From: PVC group bacterium
GTDB lineage: Bacteria > Verrucomicrobiota > Kiritimatiellia > SS1-B-03-39 > UBA6053
Length of the DNA stretch: 7,726 bases
Assembly: GCA_003565815.1 (NCBI GenBank)
Contig: PXAS01000421.1
Coordinates: 1 to 7,726 of the forward strand
Direction of reading: 5' to 3'
The notes below the pieces were generated by a model. It searched no databases. It was not told the origin of the DNA and was given only the letters and a program-made list of their open reading frames with translations. Of this stretch, positions 1 through 5,969 are shown piece by piece (position 1 is the first letter of the stretch; each line of letters starts with the position of its first letter). The translations under genes and the position numbers were made by a program.

Positions 1-34
1 AGGAACCACGGAGGGTCACGGATTCTCACGGATT
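1..34 (+). repeat. 34-base direct repeat, copy 1
   Basis: Bases 1-34 are identical to bases 275-308. The match ends at base 35 (T here, A at 309). This copy starts at the window edge, so the true repeat may reach further left. Internally it holds CACGGAGGGT, CACGGATTCT and the start of a third CACGGATT unit, an exact 10-base period. Confidence 0.85.
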
Positions 35-219
35 TTTGTGGCAAAAGTTCCGCATGGAAAGTGAGCGCGGCTTTCCTTTGCTTCCTTTGCGTGCTTCTGT
101 TCAAAACCACAAAGATTCTGAATCAGTCTATTGAGAAATGAACCCGAAAGGACGCAAAGCAACTTGAAGCTTGTAGGGAACCGATTCTTTTCTTCGCTCC
201 TTTTTTTTGGGAAATCAAC

Positions 220-246
220 CACTGATCACACTGATTCGCACTGATG
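220..246 (+). repeat. CACTGAT short repeat array
   Basis: CACTGAT occurs at 220-226, 229-235 and 239-245, so the units are 9 and 10 bases apart. The middle unit, CACTGATTCG, differs from the CACGGATTCT unit of the 34-base repeat mainly by T for G at the fourth base. The two arrays therefore look like variants of one dispersed motif family. Confidence 0.7.
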
Positions 247-274
247 CTTGGGTTGGGGGAGGGGTTTTGGGAAA

Positions 275-308
275 AGGAACCACGGAGGGTCACGGATTCT
301 CACGGATT
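275..308 (+). repeat. 34-base direct repeat, copy 2
   Basis: This is an exact copy of bases 1-34 in the same orientation, with 240 bases between the copies. The period-10 pattern continues to about 310 (CACGGATTAT). No transposase, target-site duplication or terminal inverted repeat is visible, so this is best called a dispersed intergenic repeat, not an insertion element. Confidence 0.85.
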
Positions 309-323
309 ATTTTAGGAACGTAG

Positions 324-343
324 ATCGGCAGTCCCTTGCCGAT
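324..343. repeat. Perfect hairpin, 7-base stem
   Basis: ATCGGCA (324-330) pairs perfectly with TGCCGAT (337-343) across a 6-base loop. Neither side is followed by a run of T, so it is not a classical terminator. It may be a small palindromic intergenic repeat or a structure at the end of the pgm transcript. Confidence 0.5.
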
Positions 344-361
344 AACCCCTGTCTTCGGGAA

Positions 362-384
362 GAGGGCGAGGCTTTATCGCCCTC
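362..384 (-). terminator. Possible pgm transcript-end hairpin
   Basis: GAGGGCGA (362-369) pairs perfectly with TCGCCCTC (377-384) around a 7-base loop. It begins 67 bases beyond the pgm stop codon and is stable and GC-rich. Read in the pgm direction it is followed by TTCCCG, so the usual U-tract is missing. It could end or protect the pgm message, or be a palindromic repeat. Terminator function is an inference. Confidence 0.3.
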
Positions 385-439
385 ACTCTTTGTCTCCTGC
401 CCTCCGCCCTTTGACCTCTTGAACTCAACCTCTGAATCC

Positions 440-470
440 ATCACTGCTGGATCAGTGATCATCAGTGACC
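440..470. repeat. Hairpin and CACTGAT repeats over the pgm stop codon
   Basis: ATCACTG (440-446) pairs with CAGTGAT (453-459) across a 6-base loop, and this hairpin spans the pgm stop codon at 452-454. On the minus strand CACTGAT occurs twice, exactly 10 bases apart (plus-strand ATCAGTG at 451-457 and 461-467). This is the same unit and period as the array at 220-246, in opposite orientation. The repeat therefore reaches into the last codons of pgm. Confidence 0.55.
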
Positions 471-2104
471 TTCAGCACTTCGGCGACGAGTGCTTCCGCC
501 TCGGTTTGGAGGCGTTGCAGGTGATCTTCTCCGAGAAAACTTTCCGCGTAGATTTTGTATATGTCTTCGGTGCCGGAGGGCCGGGCCGCAAACCAGCCGT
601 TTTCGGTGATGACTTTGAGTCCGCCGATTTCGGCGTTGTTTCCGGGGGCGCGGGTGATGGCCTTGAGCACTTTCTCGCCGGCCAGGGTGTCGGCTTTGAA
701 GTCTTCGGGGGACAACGTGGCCAGCTTTTTCCGCTGGGGCGCGTCGGCCGGTGCGTTTTTCCGTCCGTAGTGGGGACGGCCGTGTACGTTGACGAGGTCG
801 GCATATAATTCGCCGGGATCCTTGCCGGTGCGGGCGGTGATTTCGGCGGCCAACAGGCAGAGGATCAGCCCGTCTTTGTCCGTGGTCCATGCGCGGCCGT
901 CCATGCGGAGGAAGGAGGCTCCGGCGCTTTCTTCGCCGCCGAACCCGTAACTGCCGTCACTCAGCCCCGGCACAAACCACTTGAAGCCCACGGGCACTTC
1001 CGCGAGTTCCCGACCCAATTGCCCGGCGACCCGGTCGATCATGGAACTGGAGACCAGGGTTTTGCCGATTTTGGCCGACGCCGGCCATTGTGGACGGTGG
1101 GTGAACAAATGGGAGATGGCCACGGCCAGGTAGGCGTTGGGGTCGAGAAGTCCCGTGGAGCGGGTGACGATCCCGTGACGGTCCGCGTCGGGGTCCAAGC
1201 CAAAGGCAAGGTCGAAATCGTCTTTCATGTCAATGAGGCCGGCCATGGCGTGACGACTGCTGCAATCCATGCGGATTTTGCCGTCTCCGTCAATGGACAT
1301 GAATGAAAAGGAAGCGTCCCAGACGGGATTCACATTGGTCAAATCCAGTTGATACCGTTCCGCGATGGGCGCCCAGTAGTCGAGTGACGCCCCGCCGAGG
1401 GGGTCGACGCCAAGTTTCAGTCCGGAGTGTCGTATGGCGTCCATGTCCACGACATTGGCCAGGTCTTCGACGTAGGGCGTGACGAAATCCGTTTCGACGA
1501 TCAGGTCACCGGCCAGGGCCCGGGAAAAAGTGATGCGGTTCACGTCTTCGAGATCGGTCTGCAAAATGGCGTTGGCCCGATCCTGAATCCATCGGGTGGC
1601 TTCGCCGCCTGCGGGTCCGCCATGCGGGGGGTTGTATTTCAGCCCGCCGTCATCGGGCGGATTGTGGGAGGGCGTGATGAGAATGCCGTCCGCTTTGTCG
1701 GAATGTTCGCGGTTGTGGGCGATGATGGCGCGTGAAATCGCCGGGGTGGGGGTGGGCCGCCGTCCGCTTTGCACCTGAACGGTCACATTGTTGGCGGTCA
1801 ACACTTCGATGGCGGTCACCCAGGCGGCTTCGGACAGAGCGTGGGTGTCCATGCCCATCATCAGCGGACCGTGAATTTCGCGGGACTGGCGGTAATCGCA
1901 AACCGCTTGGCAGATGGCGAGAATGTGGTTTTCGTTGAAGCGGCGGTCCAGGGAGGCGCCGCGGTGTCCGGACGTGCCGAACACCACCTGTTCCACGGGG
2001 GTGTTGGGGTCGGGGTGCAGGGTATAATACGCGCTCACCAGACGGGCGACGTTGGGGAGGGTTTCGGGGGGAATGGGTTTGCCGGCAAGGGGATGTAAGC
2101 TCAT
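452..2104 (-). CDS. pgm: Phosphoglucomutase, alpha-D-glucose-specific
   Basis: This cytoplasmic enzyme interconverts glucose 1-phosphate and glucose 6-phosphate, linking glycogen, maltodextrin and sugar-nucleotide metabolism to glycolysis. The 550 residues align end to end with E. coli Pgm (546) as I remember it. GTSGHRG lies at 44-49, the phosphoserine loop TPSHNPPDDGG at 144-154 with the phosphate-carrying Ser146, the magnesium loop DPDADRHG at 304-311, the sugar-binding GGEESAGASF at 389-398, and the phosphate-binding RPSGTED at 508-514. All key residues are intact. I chose the ATG at 2104 because the family begins close to it. A TTG at 2149 would add 15 unconserved residues and nearly touch the divergent exonuclease gene. 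No strong ribosome site is visible. TTGCCT and TATTTT on the minus strand, 16 bases apart (2134-2139, 2112-2117), would start a nearly leaderless message, but this is weak. The last residues (VTDDH) are encoded by repeat-like DNA. Confidence 0.96.
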   Translation of the reverse strand: MSLHPLAGKPIPPETLPNVARLVSAYYTLHPDPNTPVEQVVFGTSGHRGASLDRRFNENHILAICQAVCDYRQSREIHGPLMMGMDTHALSEAAWVTAIEVLTANNVTVQVQSGRRPTPTPAISRAIIAHNREHSDKADGILITPSHNPPDDGGLKYNPPHGGPAGGEATRWIQDRANAILQTDLEDVNRITFSRALAGDLIVETDFVTPYVEDLANVVDMDAIRHSGLKLGVDPLGGASLDYWAPIAERYQLDLTNVNPVWDASFSFMSIDGDGKIRMDCSSRHAMAGLIDMKDDFDLAFGLDPDADRHGIVTRSTGLLDPNAYLAVAISHLFTHRPQWPASAKIGKTLVSSSMIDRVAGQLGRELAEVPVGFKWFVPGLSDGSYGFGGEESAGASFLRMDGRAWTTDKDGLILCLLAAEITARTGKDPGELYADLVNVHGRPHYGRKNAPADAPQRKKLATLSPEDFKADTLAGEKVLKAITRAPGNNAEIGGLKVITENGWFAARPSGTEDIYKIYAESFLGEDHLQRLQTEAEALVAEVLKVTDDH

Positions 2105-2163
2105 ATTCTTTAAAATAGAAGCTTCGCATTGAAAGGCAAGTGGTTTCAAGTTAGAGAATGGTC

Positions 2164-2772
2164 ATGATTCGCTTGGAAACTTTTGCCGCCATTGATTTTG
2201 AAACCACCGGTTCCGTGCAGGGGTATCCGGTGGAGCCCTGGCAAATCGGCGTGGTCCATTGGTCGGCGGCGGGTCCTGAAACCTGGGAAACCCTCTTGCG
2301 GGTGGGCCCGCGGCCGTTTCATCCCCGGGCGCCGGGACGGCACGAAGCCTTGCGCGAAGAAATTGCCCGGGCTTCGGTTCTGCAGGCCCATTTGCCGGAA
2401 TTGCGACGGTATTGCGCCCGGGTGCCGTTGGTGGCCCACAATGCGGCCACGGAAAAAAAATGCCTGCGCATGAGCGTGCCCATGGAGCGCTTCGGCCCTT
2501 ACATCGATACCCTGAAATTGAGCCGCGCCATTTGGCCCGACCTGCGCTCCCATGCGCTGGGCGACGTGTTGAATGCGTTGTCTCTGCGGGATCAAGTGGA
2601 GGAATTGGTGCCCGGACGGGAGGCGCATGACGCCCTTTACGATGCCGCGGGTTCGGCGGTGCTGCTTCGTCACATCCTGGCGTTGCCGGAACTCGCGGAT
2701 TGTTCCACGGAGGTGCTGTTTCATCCCGATCAGGCCGCATATTATCGGCGCCGCATGAAATTCGAGCGTTAA
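2164..2772 (+). CDS. DnaQ-like DEDDh-family 3'-5' exonuclease
   Basis: A small stand-alone exonuclease-fold protein of 202 residues, related to the epsilon proofreading subunit and RNase T. Exo I is AIDFETTG with Asp11 and Glu13. Exo II is VAHNAATEKKCL (90-101), where Glu97 sits at the usual Asp position. A conserved-looking DTLKLSR follows near residue 115. Exo III is EAHDALYDA with His155 and Asp160. No polymerase, helicase or BRCT domain is attached, so its substrate (DNA repair intermediates, proofreading or RNA trimming) cannot be told. I prefer the ATG at 2164 because AGAG at 2153-2156 lies 7 bases before it. The ATG at 2158 would add two residues but sits too close to that site. It is divergent from pgm with about 60 bases between them, and probably transcribed alone, as 167 bases separate it from the next gene. 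The Asp-to-Glu change may leave activity intact or reduce it. Confidence 0.82.
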   Translation: MIRLETFAAIDFETTGSVQGYPVEPWQIGVVHWSAAGPETWETLLRVGPRPFHPRAPGRHEALREEIARASVLQAHLPELRRYCARVPLVAHNAATEKKCLRMSVPMERFGPYIDTLKLSRAIWPDLRSHALGDVLNALSLRDQVEELVPGREAHDALYDAAGSAVLLRHILALPELADCSTEVLFHPDQAAYYRRRMKFER

Positions 2773-2841
2773 AATATGACAATATGGATGACTTATAATT
2801 CGTAAAACAGTGATGTTTAAGTGATTGAAAATACGATTTAT

Positions 2842-2855
2842 GCGAAAGCTTTCGC
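2842..2855. promoter_or_regulatory. Perfect 14-base palindrome, possible operator or weak terminator
   Basis: GCGAAAGCTTTCGC is a perfect palindrome, about 85 bases before the ATPase start codon. Its size and its GAAA/TTTC arms resemble operators of LacI-type sugar regulators, although those usually have CG at the centre while this has GC. The T-rich TTGTTTTT follows at 2856-2863, so it could instead be a weak terminator of the exonuclease gene. As a hairpin it has only five base pairs and a four-base loop. I favour an operator, with low certainty. Confidence 0.35.
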
Positions 2856-2926
2856 TTGTTTTTCCGGGGGTGTTTATGCTAGAGAGGGGCGGTTTTATTG
2901 AAAAAATTCCGAATTCCTGAATCTGT

Positions 2927-2931
2927 AGGAG
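2927..2931 (+). promoter_or_regulatory. Ribosome binding site of the ATPase gene
   Basis: AGGAG lies 8 bases before the ATG at 2940. It fixes that start over the in-frame TTG at 2898, which would add 14 residues not expected at the front of this ATPase family. Confidence 0.8.
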
Positions 2932-2939
2932 AAATTCGC

Positions 2940-4046
2940 ATGGCAAATGTTAATTTGAAAAACGTCTTCAAAGTGTATCCCGGGAACGTCACCGCGGTAC
3001 GGGACGTGAATCTGGAAATCAAAGACAAAGAGTTCGTGGTGCTGGTCGGTCCTTCCGGTTGCGGCAAATCGACCACTTTGCGGATGATTGCGGGCTTGGA
3101 AGAGATTACGGACGGCACCATTGACATTGACGGGCGGATTGTGAACGACGTGCCTCCCAAGGATCGCGACATTGCCATGGTGTTTCAGAACTACGCCTTG
3201 TATCCGCACATGACGGTTTACAAGAACATGGCCTTTGGGTTGAAACTGCGGAAATTCCCCAAAGCCGAAATTGACGAACGGGTGCGGGAAGCGGCCAGAA
3301 TTCTGAACATTGAAGAACTCCTGGAGCGCAAACCCAAAGCGCTGTCCGGCGGCCAGCGCCAGCGGGTGGCGGTGGGACGGGCGATCGTGCGCCAGCCCAA
3401 GGCGTTCCTGTTTGACGAGCCGCTGTCCAACCTCGACGCCAAAATGCGGGTGCAGATGCGCATGGAAATCAGCAAATTGCACCACCAACTGGCCTCGACC
3501 ATGATTTACGTGACCCACGACCAAGTGGAGGCCATGACCATGGGGGACCGCATTGTGGTCATGAAAGACGGACTCATTCAGCAGGTGGACGCTCCGCTGA
3601 ACATCTACGAACACCCCGCCAACCGTTTTGTGGCCGGCTTTATCGGCAGTCCGCCGATGAACTTTTTCGAGGGCACGCTTTCCCAAAGAAGCGATGGCCT
3701 GTATTTTACCGAAGGCACGTTCTCGGTGCGCTTCGAGGATGTCCATGCCAAAAAACTCCTGGAAGCCAATCTGGACACCGTGGTGTTGGGCATCCGCCCC
3801 GAAAACATACAGGACTCCGTTTTCGCGGTGAATCCCTCTCCGGAAAGTCTGATCAAAGCCAAGGTCGAGGTGATCGAACCCATGGGCGCGGAAGTGTTTC
3901 TGTATTTGACCGTGGGCGAGCACAGCTTTGTCGCCCGTGTGGACGGGCATGAACAAGCCCATGTGAGCCAGGAGGTCACCCTGGTGTTTGACATGGCCAA
4001 AGCGAGTTACTTTCAACCGGGCGAAGAAGGCGTCCGCATCGCCTGA
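2940..4046 (+). CDS. ABC transporter ATP-binding protein, MalK/UgpC family
   Basis: This is the cytoplasmic ATPase that would power a sugar (or glycerol-phosphate) importer of the MalK/UgpC/MsmK type; 368 residues match the family's usual length. The nucleotide-binding domain is complete: Walker A GPSGCGKST (37-45), Q-loop Gln83 in QNYALYPHM, signature LSGGQRQRVAVGRA (135-148), Walker B FLFDEP with catalytic Glu160, D-loop SNLDAKMR, and switch His193 in VTHDQVEA. From about residue 240 the C-terminal TOBE-type regulatory region follows, with LGIRPENI at 283-290. No permease or solute-binding gene is in the window, so this may be a shared ATPase serving transporters encoded elsewhere, as known for MsmK-type proteins. 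It heads a probable operon with the next gene 5 bases away. The substrate is not determinable, so I give no symbol. Confidence 0.93.
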   Translation: MANVNLKNVFKVYPGNVTAVRDVNLEIKDKEFVVLVGPSGCGKSTTLRMIAGLEEITDGTIDIDGRIVNDVPPKDRDIAMVFQNYALYPHMTVYKNMAFGLKLRKFPKAEIDERVREAARILNIEELLERKPKALSGGQRQRVAVGRAIVRQPKAFLFDEPLSNLDAKMRVQMRMEISKLHHQLASTMIYVTHDQVEAMTMGDRIVVMKDGLIQQVDAPLNIYEHPANRFVAGFIGSPPMNFFEGTLSQRSDGLYFTEGTFSVRFEDVHAKKLLEANLDTVVLGIRPENIQDSVFAVNPSPESLIKAKVEVIEPMGAEVFLYLTVGEHSFVARVDGHEQAHVSQEVTLVFDMAKASYFQPGEEGVRIA

Positions 4047-4051
4047 ACCTT

Positions 4052-5200
4052 ATGCAATCCGTTTATTTTCTCGCGGCCATTGCGGATGCGCCTCCGCCGA
4101 TTTCACCGGTGCAACTGGTGCTGCAAATGCTTGCCGTCGCGGTGTCCGCTTTTGCGGTGCTGGCGCTGGTGCTGAGCTTCATCCGCTATCAGCATCTGGT
4201 CGTGGAGGCGACCAAACGTCTGGAGGAACGCGCCGACCGTGAATCGATTCTGCTGTTTCTTGCGGAACAGTCCGACCAGTCTCCGTATGGGATGATCCGT
4301 TTGTTGCCGGAGAACCCGGCCCATGTGGAAGCCTTGATCGCGGGACTCAAACCGAAAATCCGTGCGACCGACCGGTTGATCCACACGGATGGCGATGAGT
4401 TGCTGTTGTTTTTTCCGGGCACGCCGGGCATACACCTGCCGCGGATTTTGTGCCGGATCGCCCCGACGATTTCGACGGTCTGTGAAAACGGGAGGATCTC
4501 ATACGAGGAATCCGATTCATTCGAGGGGAGCAAACTTCAGGTTGCTGCCGAATTGCTGGATGTCCTGCGGGAGGAACCGGCCTCTGGCCATGCCGCTTGG
4601 AATTTCCCCCCGGAGCCACCTCCCTTTTCTCCCGAAATCATTCCTGGCCAGGAACATTTGTTGGATGAGGTCACCGGAGTGCTCAAACCGGAATTAACCG
4701 GTACCGCCATCCAAAAAGAACTGGCCACGTATCGACGCCGTGTCATGCCCTCGGGCATTTTGATGTTTGGGGTGGATGATTTGCAGGCCTATGCGCAGGC
4801 GCATGGGCAAAGCGCCGCCAATGCCGTGCTGGGCGAGGCGGGTGCGGTGCTCATGCGCACTTGCCGGGAATCGGATTTCATTGGCGGATTGGAGGAGGAC
4901 AGACTGGTCATTTGCATGACGGGCCAACCGGAAACGCTGTTCGAGGCCGCGGAACGAATTTGCGCGGAGGCGCGCGCCTCGGTCGTGGAAAGTGAAGGCG
5001 AGACGCTTCGCTTTACCTTGAGCGCAGGGGTGAGCGCGTACCCTTCGCAGGGGTCCGGACCGCTGCGCCTCCTGTCACAAGCGCAAAGCGCCCTGGAGGC
5101 GGCGCGCAAACGCGGACGCGGAACCTGTTTGCTTTTTGAGGAATCGATGGTAGCGCATCAATCGTCCGCCGGGACCCCGGATGTCCCGGAATCCTTTTGA
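4052..5200 (+). CDS. Membrane-anchored protein with two degenerate GGDEF-like domains
   Basis: I do not recognise a named family. The 382 residues begin with one strong membrane helix (about 20-45), then a short charged linker. Residues about 65-175 look like a shortened GGDEF fold: ATDRLIHTDGDELLLFFPGT (105-124) matches the active-site hairpin, with DGDEL for GGDEF, but the preceding half-domain is too short. After a Pro-rich linker (about 180-200), residues 205-365 follow a GGDEF domain along their length: DEVTG, the helix around 250-270, FTLSAGVSAYP (321-331) and ALEAARKRGRG. Here the motif is replaced by LEEDR (280-284), Gly240 replaces the first metal Asp, and Ala248 replaces the substrate Asn. 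Diguanylate cyclase activity is therefore unlikely. A scaffold or nucleotide-sensing role is inference. It starts 5 bases after the ATPase stop without a visible ribosome site, suggesting translational coupling. Confidence 0.75.
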   Translation: MQSVYFLAAIADAPPPISPVQLVLQMLAVAVSAFAVLALVLSFIRYQHLVVEATKRLEERADRESILLFLAEQSDQSPYGMIRLLPENPAHVEALIAGLKPKIRATDRLIHTDGDELLLFFPGTPGIHLPRILCRIAPTISTVCENGRISYEESDSFEGSKLQVAAELLDVLREEPASGHAAWNFPPEPPPFSPEIIPGQEHLLDEVTGVLKPELTGTAIQKELATYRRRVMPSGILMFGVDDLQAYAQAHGQSAANAVLGEAGAVLMRTCRESDFIGGLEEDRLVICMTGQPETLFEAAERICAEARASVVESEGETLRFTLSAGVSAYPSQGSGPLRLLSQAQSALEAARKRGRGTCLLFEESMVAHQSSAGTPDVPESF

Positions 5201-5207
5201 CACTTTT

Positions 5208-5212
5208 GGAGG
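5208..5212 (+). promoter_or_regulatory. pdxJ: Ribosome binding site of pdxJ
   Basis: GGAGG, 7 bases before the ATG at 5220, is the best Shine-Dalgarno sequence in the window. It settles the pdxJ start, since an in-frame ATG at 5181 would overlap the upstream gene and add 13 unrelated residues. Confidence 0.85.
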
Positions 5213-5219
5213 TTTTTCC

Positions 5220-5945
5220 ATGTATTTAGGCGTGAATGTGGATCATATTGCCACCGTTCGACAAGCCCGCGGCACCCGCTATCCCGATCCCGTGGACGCG
5301 GCGAACCTCGCCGCCGAAGCCGGAGCCCACGGCATCACCGTGCATTTGCGCGAAGACCGCAGACACATTCAGGATCACGATGTGTGGTCGATGCGGAAAC
5401 ACCAACCCTTGCCCTTGAATTTGGAAATGGGCAATTCGGCGGAGATCGTGGAAATTGCCCTGAAGGTTCAGCCCGATGAAGTTTGCCTGGTTCCGGAAAA
5501 AAGAGCCGAGCTGACCACGGAAGGGGGGCTGGATGTGGTGGGAAACCACGAGGCGCTCGAACAAAGTTGCCGCCGTTTTCGGGATGCCGGGATCGCGGTC
5601 AGTTTGTTTGTCGACCCCGATCCCCGGCAAATCGAAGCCTCGATCGCCCTCGGCGTTCCCATGATCGAGTTGCATACCGGAACGTTTTGTGAGTGTGAAG
5701 GCGAGGCCCGAATCGCGTGCGTCAACGAACTGATCGCGGCGGCGAAGCAAGCCCATGCCCACGGGATACAAGTCAATGCCGGCCATGGCCTGAATCTGGA
5801 AAATCTCGCCGGTTTGTTTGCCGTGCCGCATTTACATACCCTGAATATCGGCCACAGCATCGTGGCCCGTGCCACCCTGGTGGGCATGAAGGCGGCCGTA
5901 TTGGAAATGCTCGCGGCCATGAAGCCGTATGCCCTGTCCGACTGA
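5220..5945 (+). CDS. pdxJ: Pyridoxine 5'-phosphate synthase
   Basis: PdxJ condenses 3-amino-2-oxopropyl phosphate with 1-deoxy-D-xylulose 5-phosphate to form pyridoxine 5'-phosphate, the last ring-forming step of the DXP-dependent vitamin B6 pathway. It is a cytoplasmic TIM-barrel enzyme. The 241 residues match the family length and can be followed from end to end: GVNVDHIATVRQARG (4-18), YPDPV, ITVHLREDRRHIQD (39-52), NLEM (67-70), CLVPEKR (89-95), TTEGGLDV (99-106), ELHTG (150-154), VNAGHGLN (185-192) and LNIGHSIVARA (208-218). The likely catalytic residues His42, Glu69, Glu150 and His189 are present, corresponding to E. coli His45, Glu72, Glu153 and His193. It lies 19 bases after the GGDEF-like gene but has its own strong ribosome site. 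Nothing looks damaged. No other B6 genes are nearby. Confidence 0.97.
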   Translation: MYLGVNVDHIATVRQARGTRYPDPVDAANLAAEAGAHGITVHLREDRRHIQDHDVWSMRKHQPLPLNLEMGNSAEIVEIALKVQPDEVCLVPEKRAELTTEGGLDVVGNHEALEQSCRRFRDAGIAVSLFVDPDPRQIEASIALGVPMIELHTGTFCECEGEARIACVNELIAAAKQAHAHGIQVNAGHGLNLENLAGLFAVPHLHTLNIGHSIVARATLVGMKAAVLEMLAAMKPYALSD

Positions 5946-5969
5946 ACCCCCTTGAACCGAACTCCCCCT

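Larger units (their letters stand above)
1..451. other. Gene-free repeat-rich intergenic stretch downstream of pgm
   Basis: I see no credible gene here. The stretch is a patchwork of short repeats: three CACGGA units at an exact 10-base period (7-36), the same block again (281-310), three CACTGAT units spaced 9-10 bases (220-246), a run of eight T (201-208), and the complementary octamers CTTTGCGT (85-92) and ACGCAAAG (152-159). Two perfect hairpins lie at 324-343 and 362-384. A possible 68-residue reading frame on the minus strand (16-222) runs straight through the repeats and resembles nothing I know. The stretch lies beyond the 3' end of pgm, so it may carry that gene's transcription end. 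What lies to its left is outside the window. Confidence 0.7.
2773..2939 (+). promoter_or_regulatory. AT-rich leader and likely promoter region of the ATPase operon
   Basis: This gap is clearly more AT-rich than the flanking genes and precedes a four-gene run, so it is the natural place for the operon promoter. A perfect TATAAT lies at 2794-2799, but I find no good -35 box 16-18 bases before it. A second candidate is TATGCT (2875-2880) with TTCGCT (2851-2856) 18 bases upstream. The second would overlap the palindrome at 2842-2855, which would suit an operator. Neither promoter is firm. Confidence 0.4.

Noticed and set aside
16..222. 68-residue open frame on the minus strand in the left intergenic stretch
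   Set aside because: It runs through dispersed repeat DNA, has no ribosome site I can see, and the protein resembles no family.
35..274. Segment between the 34-base repeats considered as a small mobile element
   Set aside because: No terminal inverted repeats, target duplication or transposase were seen, and the flanks themselves are low-complexity repeat arrays.
1..310. Repeats considered as a CRISPR array
   Set aside because: Units are only about 10 bases, adjoining and without unique spacers, and no cas gene is near.
248..808. 186-residue plus-strand frame overlapping the pgm 3' end
   Set aside because: It begins in repeat DNA and continues antisense to conserved Pgm sequence, with no family resemblance.
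2105..2149. Upstream TTG start for pgm adding 15 residues
   Set aside because: The extra residues are not part of the Pgm family, and the ATG at 2104 matches the usual N-terminus. The TTG would leave almost no room for the divergent promoter.
2895..4016. Long open frame (373 residues) antisense to the ABC ATPase gene
   Set aside because: The plus-strand ATPase is certain, with every motif in place. The antisense product is His-rich and low in sense, as expected from a GC-rich gene's complement.
5226..5831. Open frame of 201 residues antisense to pdxJ, and another at 5468-6133
   Set aside because: Both are shadows of the well-conserved pdxJ and yceH coding strands and have no recognisable domains.
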